17,061 nt of DNA from an uncultured Bacteroidota bacterium (lineage in GTDB: Bacteria; Bacteroidota; Bacteroidia; UKL13-3), in contig CAISTO010000167.1 of NCBI GenBank assembly GCA_903888395.1, forward strand, positions 1-17,061, in the 5' to 3' direction. The position numbers and the translations under genes are program-made. Shown here in pieces: positions 1-7,494 of the stretch. Position 1 is the first letter of the stretch, and each line of letters begins with the position of its first letter. The notes below the pieces were generated by a model. It had not been told where the DNA came from and did no database searches. It saw only the letters and a program-made list of their open reading frames with translations.

Positions 1-120
1 AAACAAACAAACCGGTTTTTTTGAGGAATTGGGGTAAGGTTTGGTTGATTGGTTGATAGGGTGTTTTATTTTATAACAACTGGCCTCGATTTAAATATAT
101 TGAAAAAATTATTCAACATT

Positions 121-162
121 CTGCCAGAAGCTAGCTGCCAGCTGCCAGTTGCCATCGGCCAT
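121..162. repeat. degenerate heptamer tandem repeat
   Basis: Read in steps of seven, this stretch is CTGCCAG, AAGCTAG, CTGCCAG, CTGCCAG, TTGCCAT, CGGCCAT: three exact copies of CTGCCAG and three diverged ones in register. It lies about 65 nt before the aspartate kinase start, and just after a short direct repeat of TTGGTTGA near 41-57. It is GC-richer than its surroundings. No protein or RNA role is visible; it is most likely a simple-sequence repeat. Confidence 0.55.
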
Positions 163-227
163 TCCAAAAATCATCCATTAAAAATCAAATATTAGTTTTA
201 TTTTGCGCCAAAGTATAAGTATATTGA

Positions 228-1487
228 ATGAAAGTTTTTAAATTTGGGGGAGCATCGGTAAAAGATGCAAATGCGGTAAAAAATGTAGCAAAGGTTTTGG
301 GTGGTTATGCCAATGATAACTTACTGGTAGTAATATCGGCAATGGGAAAAACTACTAATTTATTAGAAAAATTATTGGATGCTTATTTCAATAAAACCGA
401 TGACAAACAATCTACTTTTGATGATGTAAAGGAATTTCATAATAATATTATCAATGAACTTTTACCACAAACGCAGAGCCATGCCTTTGATGAAATAGAA
501 AATATTTTTATAGAATTGGAGTGTTTGTTGGAAGCCGAACCCGAACATTCATACGATTATCATTACGACCAAATAGTAAGTTATGGCGAAATGTTATCGA
601 CTAAAATTGTGAGTACATATTTAAACGAAGCCGGTTTAAAAAACCGTTGGATGGATGCACAAAACTTTATTAGCACCGATAATACTTATCGCGAAGGGAA
701 GGTAAATTGGACTTTAACCAATGAAAAAATAGCCAAAACTTTAAGGCCAATTGTGTTAAAAAAGATGGTAATTACCCAAGGATTCATTGGTCGCAGTAAT
801 GAAAACACTGCAGTAACGCTGGGGCGCGAAGGTTCTGATTACAGTGCAGCTATTTTTGCTTTTTGTTTGGATGCCGAAAGTGTAACCATTTGGAAAGACG
901 TGGCCGGTGTAATGAATGCTGATCCAAAACAATTTGCAGAAGCAGTAAAAATTTCAGGATTGAGTTATAACAAAGCCATTGAAATGGCATATTATGGCGC
1001 TACAGTAATTCATCCAAAAACCATTCAACCTTTGTTAAATAAAGAAATTCCTTTGTTTGTAAAATCATTTGTTAATCCCGATGACGAAGGAACAATAGTA
1101 GGGGTTTCCAAGGAAAAAGAAGACAAAATTTCAACTTATATTTTTAAGCAAAACCAAATGCTGATTTCTATTGCCAGCAAAGATTTTAGTTTTATAGTAG
1201 AGGAAAACTTAAGCAGTATATTTTCATTATTTGCCAAGTATGGCGTAAAAATAAATGTAATGCAAAATTCTGCTATTAGTTTTACTGTTTGCGTTGATTA
1301 TAAAGAAAATAAATGCAATGATTTAATCATTGATTTAGAGCAAAACTATAAGGTAAGAACTAATAATGATTTGGAGCTTTTGACTATAAGTAATTATGAA
1401 ACTGCACAAATTGATCATTTTACCCAAAATAAAAAAATACTGATGGAACAACGCAACAGGCGATCATTACAATTAGTTTTAGCATAA
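228..1487 (+). CDS. lysC: aspartate kinase, monofunctional
   Basis: Phosphorylates L-aspartate with ATP to give aspartyl-4-phosphate, the first committed step towards lysine, threonine and methionine, in the cytoplasm. The 419-residue protein opens with the nucleotide-binding KFGGAS (residues 5-10). It has SYGE (118-121), ITQGFIG (182-188), the substrate/ATP loop TLGREGSDYSA (197-207) and W222 followed by KDVAGVMNADP, then VIHPK (260-264). Residues about 300-380 form an ACT-type regulatory region, so feedback inhibition by an end-product amino acid is expected, though which one cannot be told. There is no homoserine dehydrogenase fusion, and the length suits the single-function form. The ATG start puts KFGGAS at the usual place. 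A -7-like box (TTATTTTG, 198-205, one mismatch to TAnnTTTG) lies 22 nt upstream. The gene looks intact; its downstream neighbour has its own promoter. Orthology to lysC rather than another aspartate kinase gene name is by convention. Confidence 0.94.
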   Translation: MKVFKFGGASVKDANAVKNVAKVLGGYANDNLLVVISAMGKTTNLLEKLLDAYFNKTDDKQSTFDDVKEFHNNIINELLPQTQSHAFDEIENIFIELECLLEAEPEHSYDYHYDQIVSYGEMLSTKIVSTYLNEAGLKNRWMDAQNFISTDNTYREGKVNWTLTNEKIAKTLRPIVLKKMVITQGFIGRSNENTAVTLGREGSDYSAAIFAFCLDAESVTIWKDVAGVMNADPKQFAEAVKISGLSYNKAIEMAYYGATVIHPKTIQPLLNKEIPLFVKSFVNPDDEGTIVGVSKEKEDKISTYIFKQNQMLISIASKDFSFIVEENLSSIFSLFAKYGVKINVMQNSAISFTVCVDYKENKCNDLIIDLEQNYKVRTNNDLELLTISNYETAQIDHFTQNKKILMEQRNRRSLQLVLA

Positions 1488-1544
1488 CAAACATAATGAA
1501 AAGTTAACAAGTTAAAAGCAACCTTTTTAAAAAATAGGATGACT

Positions 1545-1575
1545 TTTGCATATAAACTTTTTACAATTACTTTTG
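1545..1575 (+). promoter_or_regulatory. Bacteroidota-type promoter for the TPR gene
   Basis: TTTG at 1545-1548 and TACTTTTG at 1568-1575 are separated by 19 nt and match the -33 (TTTG) and -7 (TAnnTTTG) elements of the phylum's primary sigma factor exactly. Transcription would begin a few bases after 1575, giving a leader of about 40 nt before the ATG at 1622. A second weaker TATTTTG follows at 1581. Confidence 0.65.
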
Positions 1576-1621
1576 GCCACTATTTTGTGAAATAAGAATT
1601 TAAAAACAACAATATATAATT

Positions 1622-3010
1622 ATGAAAAAATCACTTTTAATTTTATTATGCTTAATTACAGTAAGTAGTTGGGCTCAAAAAAGTCAGATAGAATCTGCTG
1701 CACTTTATTTTAATAACTCAGAAATAGAAGATGCAAAAAAATCGATAGATGCTGCATTTGAACATCCAGACACCAAAGACAACGTAAAAATGTTGTACTT
1801 CCGCGCTGCCATTTATGATACAATTTTTACCTCAGAAAAGTTTAAAAGCTTAGACATTGATGCAGCCGAAAAATGGGCTTTAGCAGCTAGAAGATGTTTG
1901 GAATTAGACAAAAAAGAGCTTTATAAAGAAGTTATGGAGTACAATATAGTTAACGCCGCATTTGCTTGTAATACTGCCGCATACGATGCTAATAAAAGAG
2001 GTGATTATGTAAAAACGCAATCATACTATCAATTAGTAATTGATTTGCTACCTTACGATAAATTTGGTGACATGAAGACGAATAATTTAACAGAAAAATC
2101 AATTGTTTTCAATCAGTTCTATTTTTCAAACAAAGAAAAAAACAAAGATGACCAAAAGAAATATTTAAATAGATTAGTAGAATTAGATTACCAGGATCAT
2201 TTGATTTACTTTTATTTAACAAATATATATTTAGAAGCGGGGGATACTGCTACAGCAATTACCTATTTAGACAAAGGCAGATCATTGTTTCCAGAAAAAA
2301 AAGATTTAATAGGGATGGAAATAAACCTGTATTTATCTATGGGAAAAGTAAGCGAATTACTTTCAAAAGTGGAATTGGCAAACGAGCAAAAACCTGATGA
2401 TGCAGAATTAATTTATACCAGAGGTAATTTGTACGACAATGCTGCCGGTGGATTCAATAAAGAGATAAAAGCAATAAGAGAAGAAGCCAATTCAATTACT
2501 AAAAAAGCTAAACTAGAAAAGAATGTAGCTACTAAAAAAACTTTTGAGGCTTCGGCAAAAGAAAAGTTAGCTAAAATAACTGATATTGCTAAAAAAGCGA
2601 ATGAATATACTGCAAAAGCTGAAGCTGATTACTTTAAAGCCATTGAATTAAACCCAGAGATGATTGATGCTTACTATAATTTAGGCGCATTAACCAATAA
2701 CAAAACTGTAGAAATTGCCAATAAAATTAACAGCATTGACGTTAAAACTCAAGGTGAATACGATAAAAAATTCAACGCTTTAAAGAAAGTTCAGGATAGT
2801 ATTTTCAATGTAGCAATTTTACAGTTTTTAAAAGTGGAAGAATATGCCCAAATGAAACCTGAAAAAACTCCTGAAGAAAAAGCTTTAAAATATGCATATT
2901 TAAAAGATGCTTATTATAGTTTACAATTGATTTATGCTGGAATGAAAAACGAAAGTAAATCGATGGATTATAAAGCTAAGAAAGATGCTGCGGCTAAATC
3001 TGCTAAATAA
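1622..3010 (+). CDS. exported tetratricopeptide-repeat protein
   Basis: A 462-residue protein with a signal peptide: KK at 2-3, a hydrophobic core at 4-14, and probable cleavage after A18 with Q19 as first mature residue, a common Bacteroidota pattern. There is no lipobox cysteine. The mature protein is alpha-helical with TPR-like units around 125-145, 195-235 (a helix pair with GD and a Phe-Pro turn), 260-275 and 330-360 (KAIELNPE followed by AYYNLG). Between about 275 and 335 the repeats are interrupted by a Lys/Ala/Glu-rich stretch likely to form a long helix or coiled coil. TPRs are protein-binding scaffolds; the partner is unknown, the location presumably periplasmic. It has its own promoter and terminator, so it is probably transcribed alone. 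Confidence 0.8.
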   Translation: MKKSLLILLCLITVSSWAQKSQIESAALYFNNSEIEDAKKSIDAAFEHPDTKDNVKMLYFRAAIYDTIFTSEKFKSLDIDAAEKWALAARRCLELDKKELYKEVMEYNIVNAAFACNTAAYDANKRGDYVKTQSYYQLVIDLLPYDKFGDMKTNNLTEKSIVFNQFYFSNKEKNKDDQKKYLNRLVELDYQDHLIYFYLTNIYLEAGDTATAITYLDKGRSLFPEKKDLIGMEINLYLSMGKVSELLSKVELANEQKPDDAELIYTRGNLYDNAAGGFNKEIKAIREEANSITKKAKLEKNVATKKTFEASAKEKLAKITDIAKKANEYTAKAEADYFKAIELNPEMIDAYYNLGALTNNKTVEIANKINSIDVKTQGEYDKKFNALKKVQDSIFNVAILQFLKVEEYAQMKPEKTPEEKALKYAYLKDAYYSLQLIYAGMKNESKSMDYKAKKDAAAKSAK

Positions 3011-3038
3011 TTTTCACAAATATTTATCAATGGAAGGG

Positions 3039-3069
3039 AAGCCAATTAGAATGATCTAATTGGCTTTTT
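3039..3069 (+). terminator. intrinsic terminator after the TPR gene
   Basis: A perfect stem, AAGCCAATTAGA (3039-3050) pairing with TCTAATTGGCTT (3055-3066), has a 4-nt loop ATGA and runs into TTTTT (3065-3069). It lies 28 nt after the TPR stop codon, the expected place and orientation. Confidence 0.85.
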
Positions 3070-3170
3070 GTATGTATATATCTATAGATTGTAAAATCCT
3101 TTACTTAACATAATGTTAATTATAAGTTATAAAAATATAATGAAATAGACATAATGAAATGCTATAAAAA

Positions 3171-3280
3171 TCACGCTCGCATCTTGCGAGTGAGCATATT
3201 GATAAGCCTCCGGCTGATTTATGTAATTAATGGCGGGACGCCAAACAAACTCACACTCGCAATATGCGAGCGAGTGCCTA
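3171..3280. repeat. compact hairpin element with inverted-repeat ends (REPIN/MITE-like)
   Basis: This GC-richer island lies in the gene-free stretch 3070-3346. The left end (3174-3192) and right end (3254-3272, CACTCGCAATATGCGAGCG) are inverted copies of each other with 18 of 19 matches. Each end is itself a hairpin: CTCGCA-TCT-TGCGAG at 3176-3190 and CTCGCA-ATA-TGCGAG at 3256-3270. Between them sit two smaller hairpins, AGCC-TCC-GGCT (3205-3215) and TGGCG-GGA-CGCCA (3231-3243), whose TCC and GGA loops are complementary. No convincing protein is encoded. The architecture resembles REP/REPIN elements mobilised by RAYT transposases, or a small MITE. Whether it is repeated elsewhere in the genome cannot be seen here. 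Confidence 0.55.
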
Positions 3281-3346
3281 TAGAACCATTTTCCAACAAA
3301 AAAATGTCTTTTAAATATTAAATCATAATCACTACATTGCGCCTTT

Positions 3347-4129
3347 ATGGGAAATGAATTAAGTTTAGAATACAATACTGAACGCAGTAAATTAATATTA
3401 TCGGAATACGGACGCAGTATTCAAAAAATGGTAGAATATGCTACCAATATTGAAGACGTTGAAAAACGCCAAAAAGTTGCTGATGAAATATTGACTTTAA
3501 TGGGTCAGCTGAATCCGCATTTACGTGACATAGCTGATTACAAACACAAATTATATGACCATTTATTCATTATTTCTGATTTTAAATTAGACCTAGAGTC
3601 TCCATATCCAAAGCCTACTCCCGAAACTGTATTTGTAAAACCAGATGCCATGAAATATCCGCAACAACGAATTACTTATCGTTTTTATGGTAAAAACATA
3701 GAAAAAATGATCAATAAAGTTACTGAATTGCCTGAAGGGCAATTTAAAACTTCATATATCAATGCCATTGGTAGTTTTATGAAAACAAATTGTAGAAATT
3801 GGAATGATGAAGTAATTGGCGACGAACAAATTATGGCTCACTTAGCTCAATTAAGTGATGGAAAAATTATTATAAACGATGCTGGGGAAATAGATTTTAA
3901 AGCGCAACAAATGCGTAGAATGAACAATAACCAAAACAATAATAATCCAAACCAAAGAAATAATAATAATAACAGGAATTTCAGAACTAATAACAATCCG
4001 AATAATCCTAATAATAACAGGAATAACAACAATCCTAATAACAGGAAGCCAAATAATAAACCCAATAATAACCCAACCTTAGGAGCTAACGACAGCGGTT
4101 ATAGAAAGTTTAATTCCAAAGATCGCTAA
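3347..4129 (+). CDS. DUF4290 family protein with Asn-rich tail
   Basis: Residues 1-180 match the DUF4290 family, which I know only from Bacteroidota and which has no established function. Family-like stretches are LEYNTERSKLIL (7-18), EYGRSIQKMVEYA (20-32), LNPHLRDIADYKHKLYDHL (55-73) and the ISDF motif near 76-79. From about 191 to 245 the protein is low-complexity, mostly Asn with Arg and Pro, then ends in a short mixed segment with KFNSKDR. No signal peptide or membrane segment is seen, so it is probably cytoplasmic. The ATG gives the expected N-terminus. TACATTGC at 3333-3340 is a one-base-short version of the -7 box only 6 nt before the start, so the mRNA may have almost no leader. The next gene starts 27 nt after the stop, so the two may be cotranscribed. 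In many relatives, as I recall, this gene sits beside murA; here it does not. Confidence 0.85.
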   Translation: MGNELSLEYNTERSKLILSEYGRSIQKMVEYATNIEDVEKRQKVADEILTLMGQLNPHLRDIADYKHKLYDHLFIISDFKLDLESPYPKPTPETVFVKPDAMKYPQQRITYRFYGKNIEKMINKVTELPEGQFKTSYINAIGSFMKTNCRNWNDEVIGDEQIMAHLAQLSDGKIIINDAGEIDFKAQQMRRMNNNQNNNNPNQRNNNNNRNFRTNNNPNNPNNNRNNNNPNNRKPNNKPNNNPTLGANDSGYRKFNSKDR

Positions 4130-4156
4130 GCTTTTTTGTTTATTTTAAACCTCAAA

Positions 4157-5599
4157 ATGCAAAAAATAGCCAACTATATCAATGGTTCATTACAAGAACC
4201 AACAGCCAACAACTATTTAGAAAACATCAATCCTGCTACTGGTAAAGTTTATTCACTTTGCCCCGATAGCGATGAAGCGGATGTAAATTTAGCGTATCAA
4301 GCTGCCAATGCTGCATTTCCGGAATGGAGCAATATGAGTGCAAATAATCGCAGCAAAATTTTATTGAAATTAGCTGATTTAATTGAACAAAATATTGATA
4401 AATTAGCCATTGCTGAAAGCATTGATCAAGGTAAACCGGTTTGGTTAGCTAAGTTAGGTGAAATTCCTAGAGCAGTAGAAAATATCCACTTTTTTGCTAC
4501 CGCAATCGAGCATTTTGCTAGTGAGTCGCACTCCATGGGAAGCCACGCCATTAACTATACCTTGCGCACACCAATTGGGGTTGTGGGCTGTATCAGTCCT
4601 TGGAATTTGCCCTTGTATTTATTTACTTGGAAAATAGCTCCTGCCCTGGCTGCGGGCAATTGTGTAGTGGCAAAACCTAGTGAAGTTACTCCCATGACCG
4701 CCTATTTATTTTCGGAATTGTGTATTGAAGCAGGATTGCCAAAAGGTGTGTTAAATATTGTGCATGGATTAGGCGGCAAAGTAGGATCGGCTATTGTTGC
4801 TCATCCTGGAATTTCGGTGATTTCATTTACTGGTGGAACTAAAACTGGTGCAGAAATAGCAAGAGTTGCTGCACCCATGTTTAAGAAATTATCGTTAGAA
4901 TTAGGAGGGAAAAATCCCAATATCATTTTTGCAGATTGTAATTTCGACAAAGCAGTTGCTGAAAGTGTTCGTTCTTCATTTACAAATCAAGGCGAAATAT
5001 GTTTGTGTGGCTCAAGGATATTTATAGAAAAACCAATTTACGAAAAATTTAAAGCAGCTTTTATTGAAAAAGCAAAAGCCATGAAAGTGGGCAATCCCCT
5101 ACTCGATGATACCAAAGTTGGCGCCATTGCCAGTCAAATGCATTTTGATAAAGTATTGAGTTATATTGACCTTGCCAAGGAAGAAGGCGGAACTATTTTA
5201 TTAGGCGGACATACCATTCAATTAGAAGGTGAAAATGCGGATGGGTACTTTATAGCGCCAACCATTATAGAAGGTTTAGCGTATAACTGCAGAACCAATT
5301 TAGAAGAAATTTTTGGTCCAGTGGTTACACTTACCCCTTTTGAAACCCAAGAAGAAGTTTTAGAAATGGCAAATGCTACGCAATATGGTTTGGCAGCTAC
5401 GGTCTGGACAGAAAATTTAAATACAGCTCACCACATGGCAGCGCAAATAAAAAGCGGAATTGTTTGGATAAATTGCTGGCTTTTGCGCGACTTAAGAACT
5501 CCTTTTGGAGGCATGAAGCAAAGTGGCGTTGGCCGCGAAGGTGGCTGGGAAGCTTTAAGGTTTTTTACAGAACAGAAGAATGTTTGTATTAAATTGTAA
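4157..5599 (+). CDS. aldehyde dehydrogenase, 2-aminomuconate/2-hydroxymuconate semialdehyde type
   Basis: NAD(P)-dependent oxidation of an aldehyde to its acid. The ATG at 4157 begins MQKIANYING, the usual ALDH start; a TTG at 4136 would add only seven unsupported residues. Counting from 4157 the protein has 480 residues. Visible catalytic elements are SPWN with the oxyanion Asn (N150), FTGG (223-226), the general base in LELGGKNP (E248), the nucleophile in NQGEIC (C282) and the cofactor-binding EEIFGP (E384). The C-terminal stretch, NCW followed by RDLRTPFGGMKQSG and GREGG, is characteristic of the ALDH8 / 2-aminomuconate and 2-hydroxymuconate semialdehyde dehydrogenase group, so a role in the kynurenine route of tryptophan breakdown is the best guess. 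No other gene of that pathway lies in the window, so the substrate is uncertain; the ALDH fold is not. Confidence 0.88.
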   Translation: MQKIANYINGSLQEPTANNYLENINPATGKVYSLCPDSDEADVNLAYQAANAAFPEWSNMSANNRSKILLKLADLIEQNIDKLAIAESIDQGKPVWLAKLGEIPRAVENIHFFATAIEHFASESHSMGSHAINYTLRTPIGVVGCISPWNLPLYLFTWKIAPALAAGNCVVAKPSEVTPMTAYLFSELCIEAGLPKGVLNIVHGLGGKVGSAIVAHPGISVISFTGGTKTGAEIARVAAPMFKKLSLELGGKNPNIIFADCNFDKAVAESVRSSFTNQGEICLCGSRIFIEKPIYEKFKAAFIEKAKAMKVGNPLLDDTKVGAIASQMHFDKVLSYIDLAKEEGGTILLGGHTIQLEGENADGYFIAPTIIEGLAYNCRTNLEEIFGPVVTLTPFETQEEVLEMANATQYGLAATVWTENLNTAHHMAAQIKSGIVWINCWLLRDLRTPFGGMKQSGVGREGGWEALRFFTEQKNVCIKL

Positions 5600-5669
5600 A
5601 GTATGAATGATGAAGTATAAATTATGAAATTGTAATTTATCTTAAAATTAATATTGATTTATTCCTAAA

Positions 5670-7223
5670 CTATAAAATACTTTTCGGAAATATTTTCTTA
5701 GTGAAAGTCATCATTCTTTTCTTGTTATTTACTTTAGAATCAGGATTAAATTTTAAAGTTGTTTCCCATGAATTCTCATTTTTAAATTCAATTTCCATTC
5801 CGTTTAAAACTCCTGTAGCTATTTGTTTTGAGTAAATTACTGCAATGCATTCCGTGTTCAAATTGGCACTTCTGGGATCTAAGTTAAAGGTACCAATTAC
5901 TGTAGTGTTTCCATCTATCACCATCGATTTTGCATGCAACCCAAAAATGGGTGTAAAGTTTATTTTTTCTTGCAAAGCACCCGTCATAATTTTATATCTT
6001 TCGACAGCATCAGGTTTAAATTCATAAATTTTCACGCCTGCTTTTAAAAGATTTTCCCTGTCTTTTTGATAAGCGCTAAATGCTTCTAAATTATCGGTGG
6101 AAGCAAGGCTATTTGTAAGAATTCTTATTTTCACCCCACGGTCAATGGCAGCTTTAAATAAATTTTGACTTAAGGCTGTTGTAATCAAATAAGGCGATTG
6201 AATATCAATGGAATGTTTTGCACTTTTAACCAAATTAATCAGCGAATCGGTTGTTGCTCCTCCCCCATTTAATCCTTTGTCTCCATTGTTTTTACCAGGA
6301 ATATCTGAAATAAAATTTACACTATCGAGCCATACTATTTTACCCGACTCTTGAATGCTTTTAAAAGCTGAAGGAAGATTTTTTATTCTTTCTCTTACCT
6401 GTGGCCAAAAATTAGTTGGATTACAAGCATACTGATGCAATTTTTCAAACCTATTGCTGTTGTTATATACATTGGAATCAATTTTAACCAAACTTTTTAC
6501 AGGAGCACTTAATTTATTTTCCCAAAAACTATTAAAAGAGTTTGTAACTTGAATTACTTCCCTGCCTAATAAAAGCACATCCCTATCTCTGAAATTATAT
6601 TCATGATCGTAATCAAAATATTCGTCGGCAATGTTACGGCCACCGGTAATAGTCACTTTTCCATCTACAGTAAAAGTTTTATTGTGCATGCGCTGATTGG
6701 CAGATTGAAAATCGGTAGCAAATTTTGAAATTCTGCTAAAAAGATTTTTACCCAAATTTACACCTGGGTTATAAACTTTTATTTCAATGTTTTCATGTGA
6801 ATCCATCATTAATAATTCATGACCATCGGCTTCCACCATAATGTCATCTACCAAAAGCCTTACTTTTACGCCTCTATCGGCCGCTCTAATTAAGTAATCA
6901 CAGGCAATGAGTCCAACATTATCAGTTGAAAAAATGAAATATTGGATGTCAATTGTTTTTTCGGCATACTCACTTAACCAAGCCCTTACCACCATGGAAC
7001 CACCACCGTCTTCCAGAACATAAACACCGGTTTTGTCTCTCATTAGTTTTTCTACAGGCTCCAACTCTTTCGAAAAACTCAATGAATCATTTCTATGAAT
7101 GCTGCTGCAAAAATCTATTGCTGAAGCATTTGATTTACTTATTTTATTTGAACAAGAAAATACCATGAAAGATAAAAACAAATAAATGATGTTTTTAGGG
7201 TTAAATAAGTTCTTTTTAAGCAT
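5670..7223 (-). CDS. phospholipase D-family lipoprotein, ClsC/YmdC-like
   Basis: Two HKD motifs mark a phospholipase D-superfamily enzyme that works through a phosphohistidine intermediate. Numbered from the start used here (517 residues), they are H170-K172-D177, followed by GGRN and DEYFD, and H430-K432-D437, followed by GTFNLDPRSANLNTE. These flanks, and the KAGVKIYEFKP stretch before the second motif, are close to E. coli ClsC (YmdC), which makes cardiolipin from phosphatidylglycerol and phosphatidylethanolamine. Cardiolipin or another phospholipid transfer is therefore the likely reaction. The N-terminus is a lipoprotein signal: MLKKN, a hydrophobic stretch, then VFSC with C24 as lipidation site. 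That supports the ATG at 7223 over the one at 7253, which would put ten extra residues ahead of it. After the Cys comes SNKISKS, not an acidic surface-export signal, so a periplasm-facing anchor is more likely. Convergent with the dehydrogenase gene. Confidence 0.85.
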   Translation of the reverse strand: MLKKNLFNPKNIIYLFLSFMVFSCSNKISKSNASAIDFCSSIHRNDSLSFSKELEPVEKLMRDKTGVYVLEDGGGSMVVRAWLSEYAEKTIDIQYFIFSTDNVGLIACDYLIRAADRGVKVRLLVDDIMVEADGHELLMMDSHENIEIKVYNPGVNLGKNLFSRISKFATDFQSANQRMHNKTFTVDGKVTITGGRNIADEYFDYDHEYNFRDRDVLLLGREVIQVTNSFNSFWENKLSAPVKSLVKIDSNVYNNSNRFEKLHQYACNPTNFWPQVRERIKNLPSAFKSIQESGKIVWLDSVNFISDIPGKNNGDKGLNGGGATTDSLINLVKSAKHSIDIQSPYLITTALSQNLFKAAIDRGVKIRILTNSLASTDNLEAFSAYQKDRENLLKAGVKIYEFKPDAVERYKIMTGALQEKINFTPIFGLHAKSMVIDGNTTVIGTFNLDPRSANLNTECIAVIYSKQIATGVLNGMEIEFKNENSWETTLKFNPDSKVNNKKRMMTFTKKIFPKSIL

Positions 7224-7251
7224 TTCTGTATGGATTATATTAAGTTGTAGC

Positions 7252-7278
7252 ATTATATATTGCAGAGCAATATATAAT
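7252..7278. promoter_or_regulatory. perfect 12-bp inverted repeat upstream of the PLD gene
   Basis: ATTATATATTGC (7252-7263) and GCAATATATAAT (7267-7278) are exact reverse complements around a 3-nt AGA loop. The repeat lies 28 nt upstream of the chosen PLD start (7223), in the divergent intergenic region. No T-tract follows in either direction, so it is not an ordinary terminator. It could be an operator or a 5' leader hairpin. Confidence 0.4.
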
Positions 7279-7494
7279 TATTAAACAATTTAATAAAATA
7301 AAACCTAAACGCATTACCAAATCAACATTTCAGTATAAAACGCAAATAATAAATTATCATTCATTACGAATCAATTAGTTTATGTGTTAGGTAATGACTT
7401 TGTTTGTATTTGGAATTAAACCCTAAAACTATGAAAACACCAAAATACTATTTACGGTAATTTTGATGTTTTTTAATAATTAATCATTAATTAT

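Noticed and set aside
3127..3375. 82-residue leftward ORF
   Set aside because: It starts on a TTG inside the DUF4290 gene and runs through the hairpin element; composition and position fit a chance frame across repeat DNA.
3847..4065. Leu/Phe-rich 72-residue leftward ORF
   Set aside because: It is the antisense image of the Asn codons in the DUF4290 tail, not a membrane protein.
4136..4156. TTG start for the aldehyde dehydrogenase
   Set aside because: It adds seven residues that do not match ALDH N-termini; the ATG at 4157 gives the normal start.
5617..5640. ATAAATTA...TAATTTAT inverted repeat between convergent genes
   Set aside because: An 8-bp stem of only A-T pairs with no T-run is too weak to call a terminator.
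7224..7253. Upstream ATG for the PLD lipoprotein
   Set aside because: It would put ten extra residues before a complete lipoprotein signal and would place the start inside the palindrome at 7252-7278.
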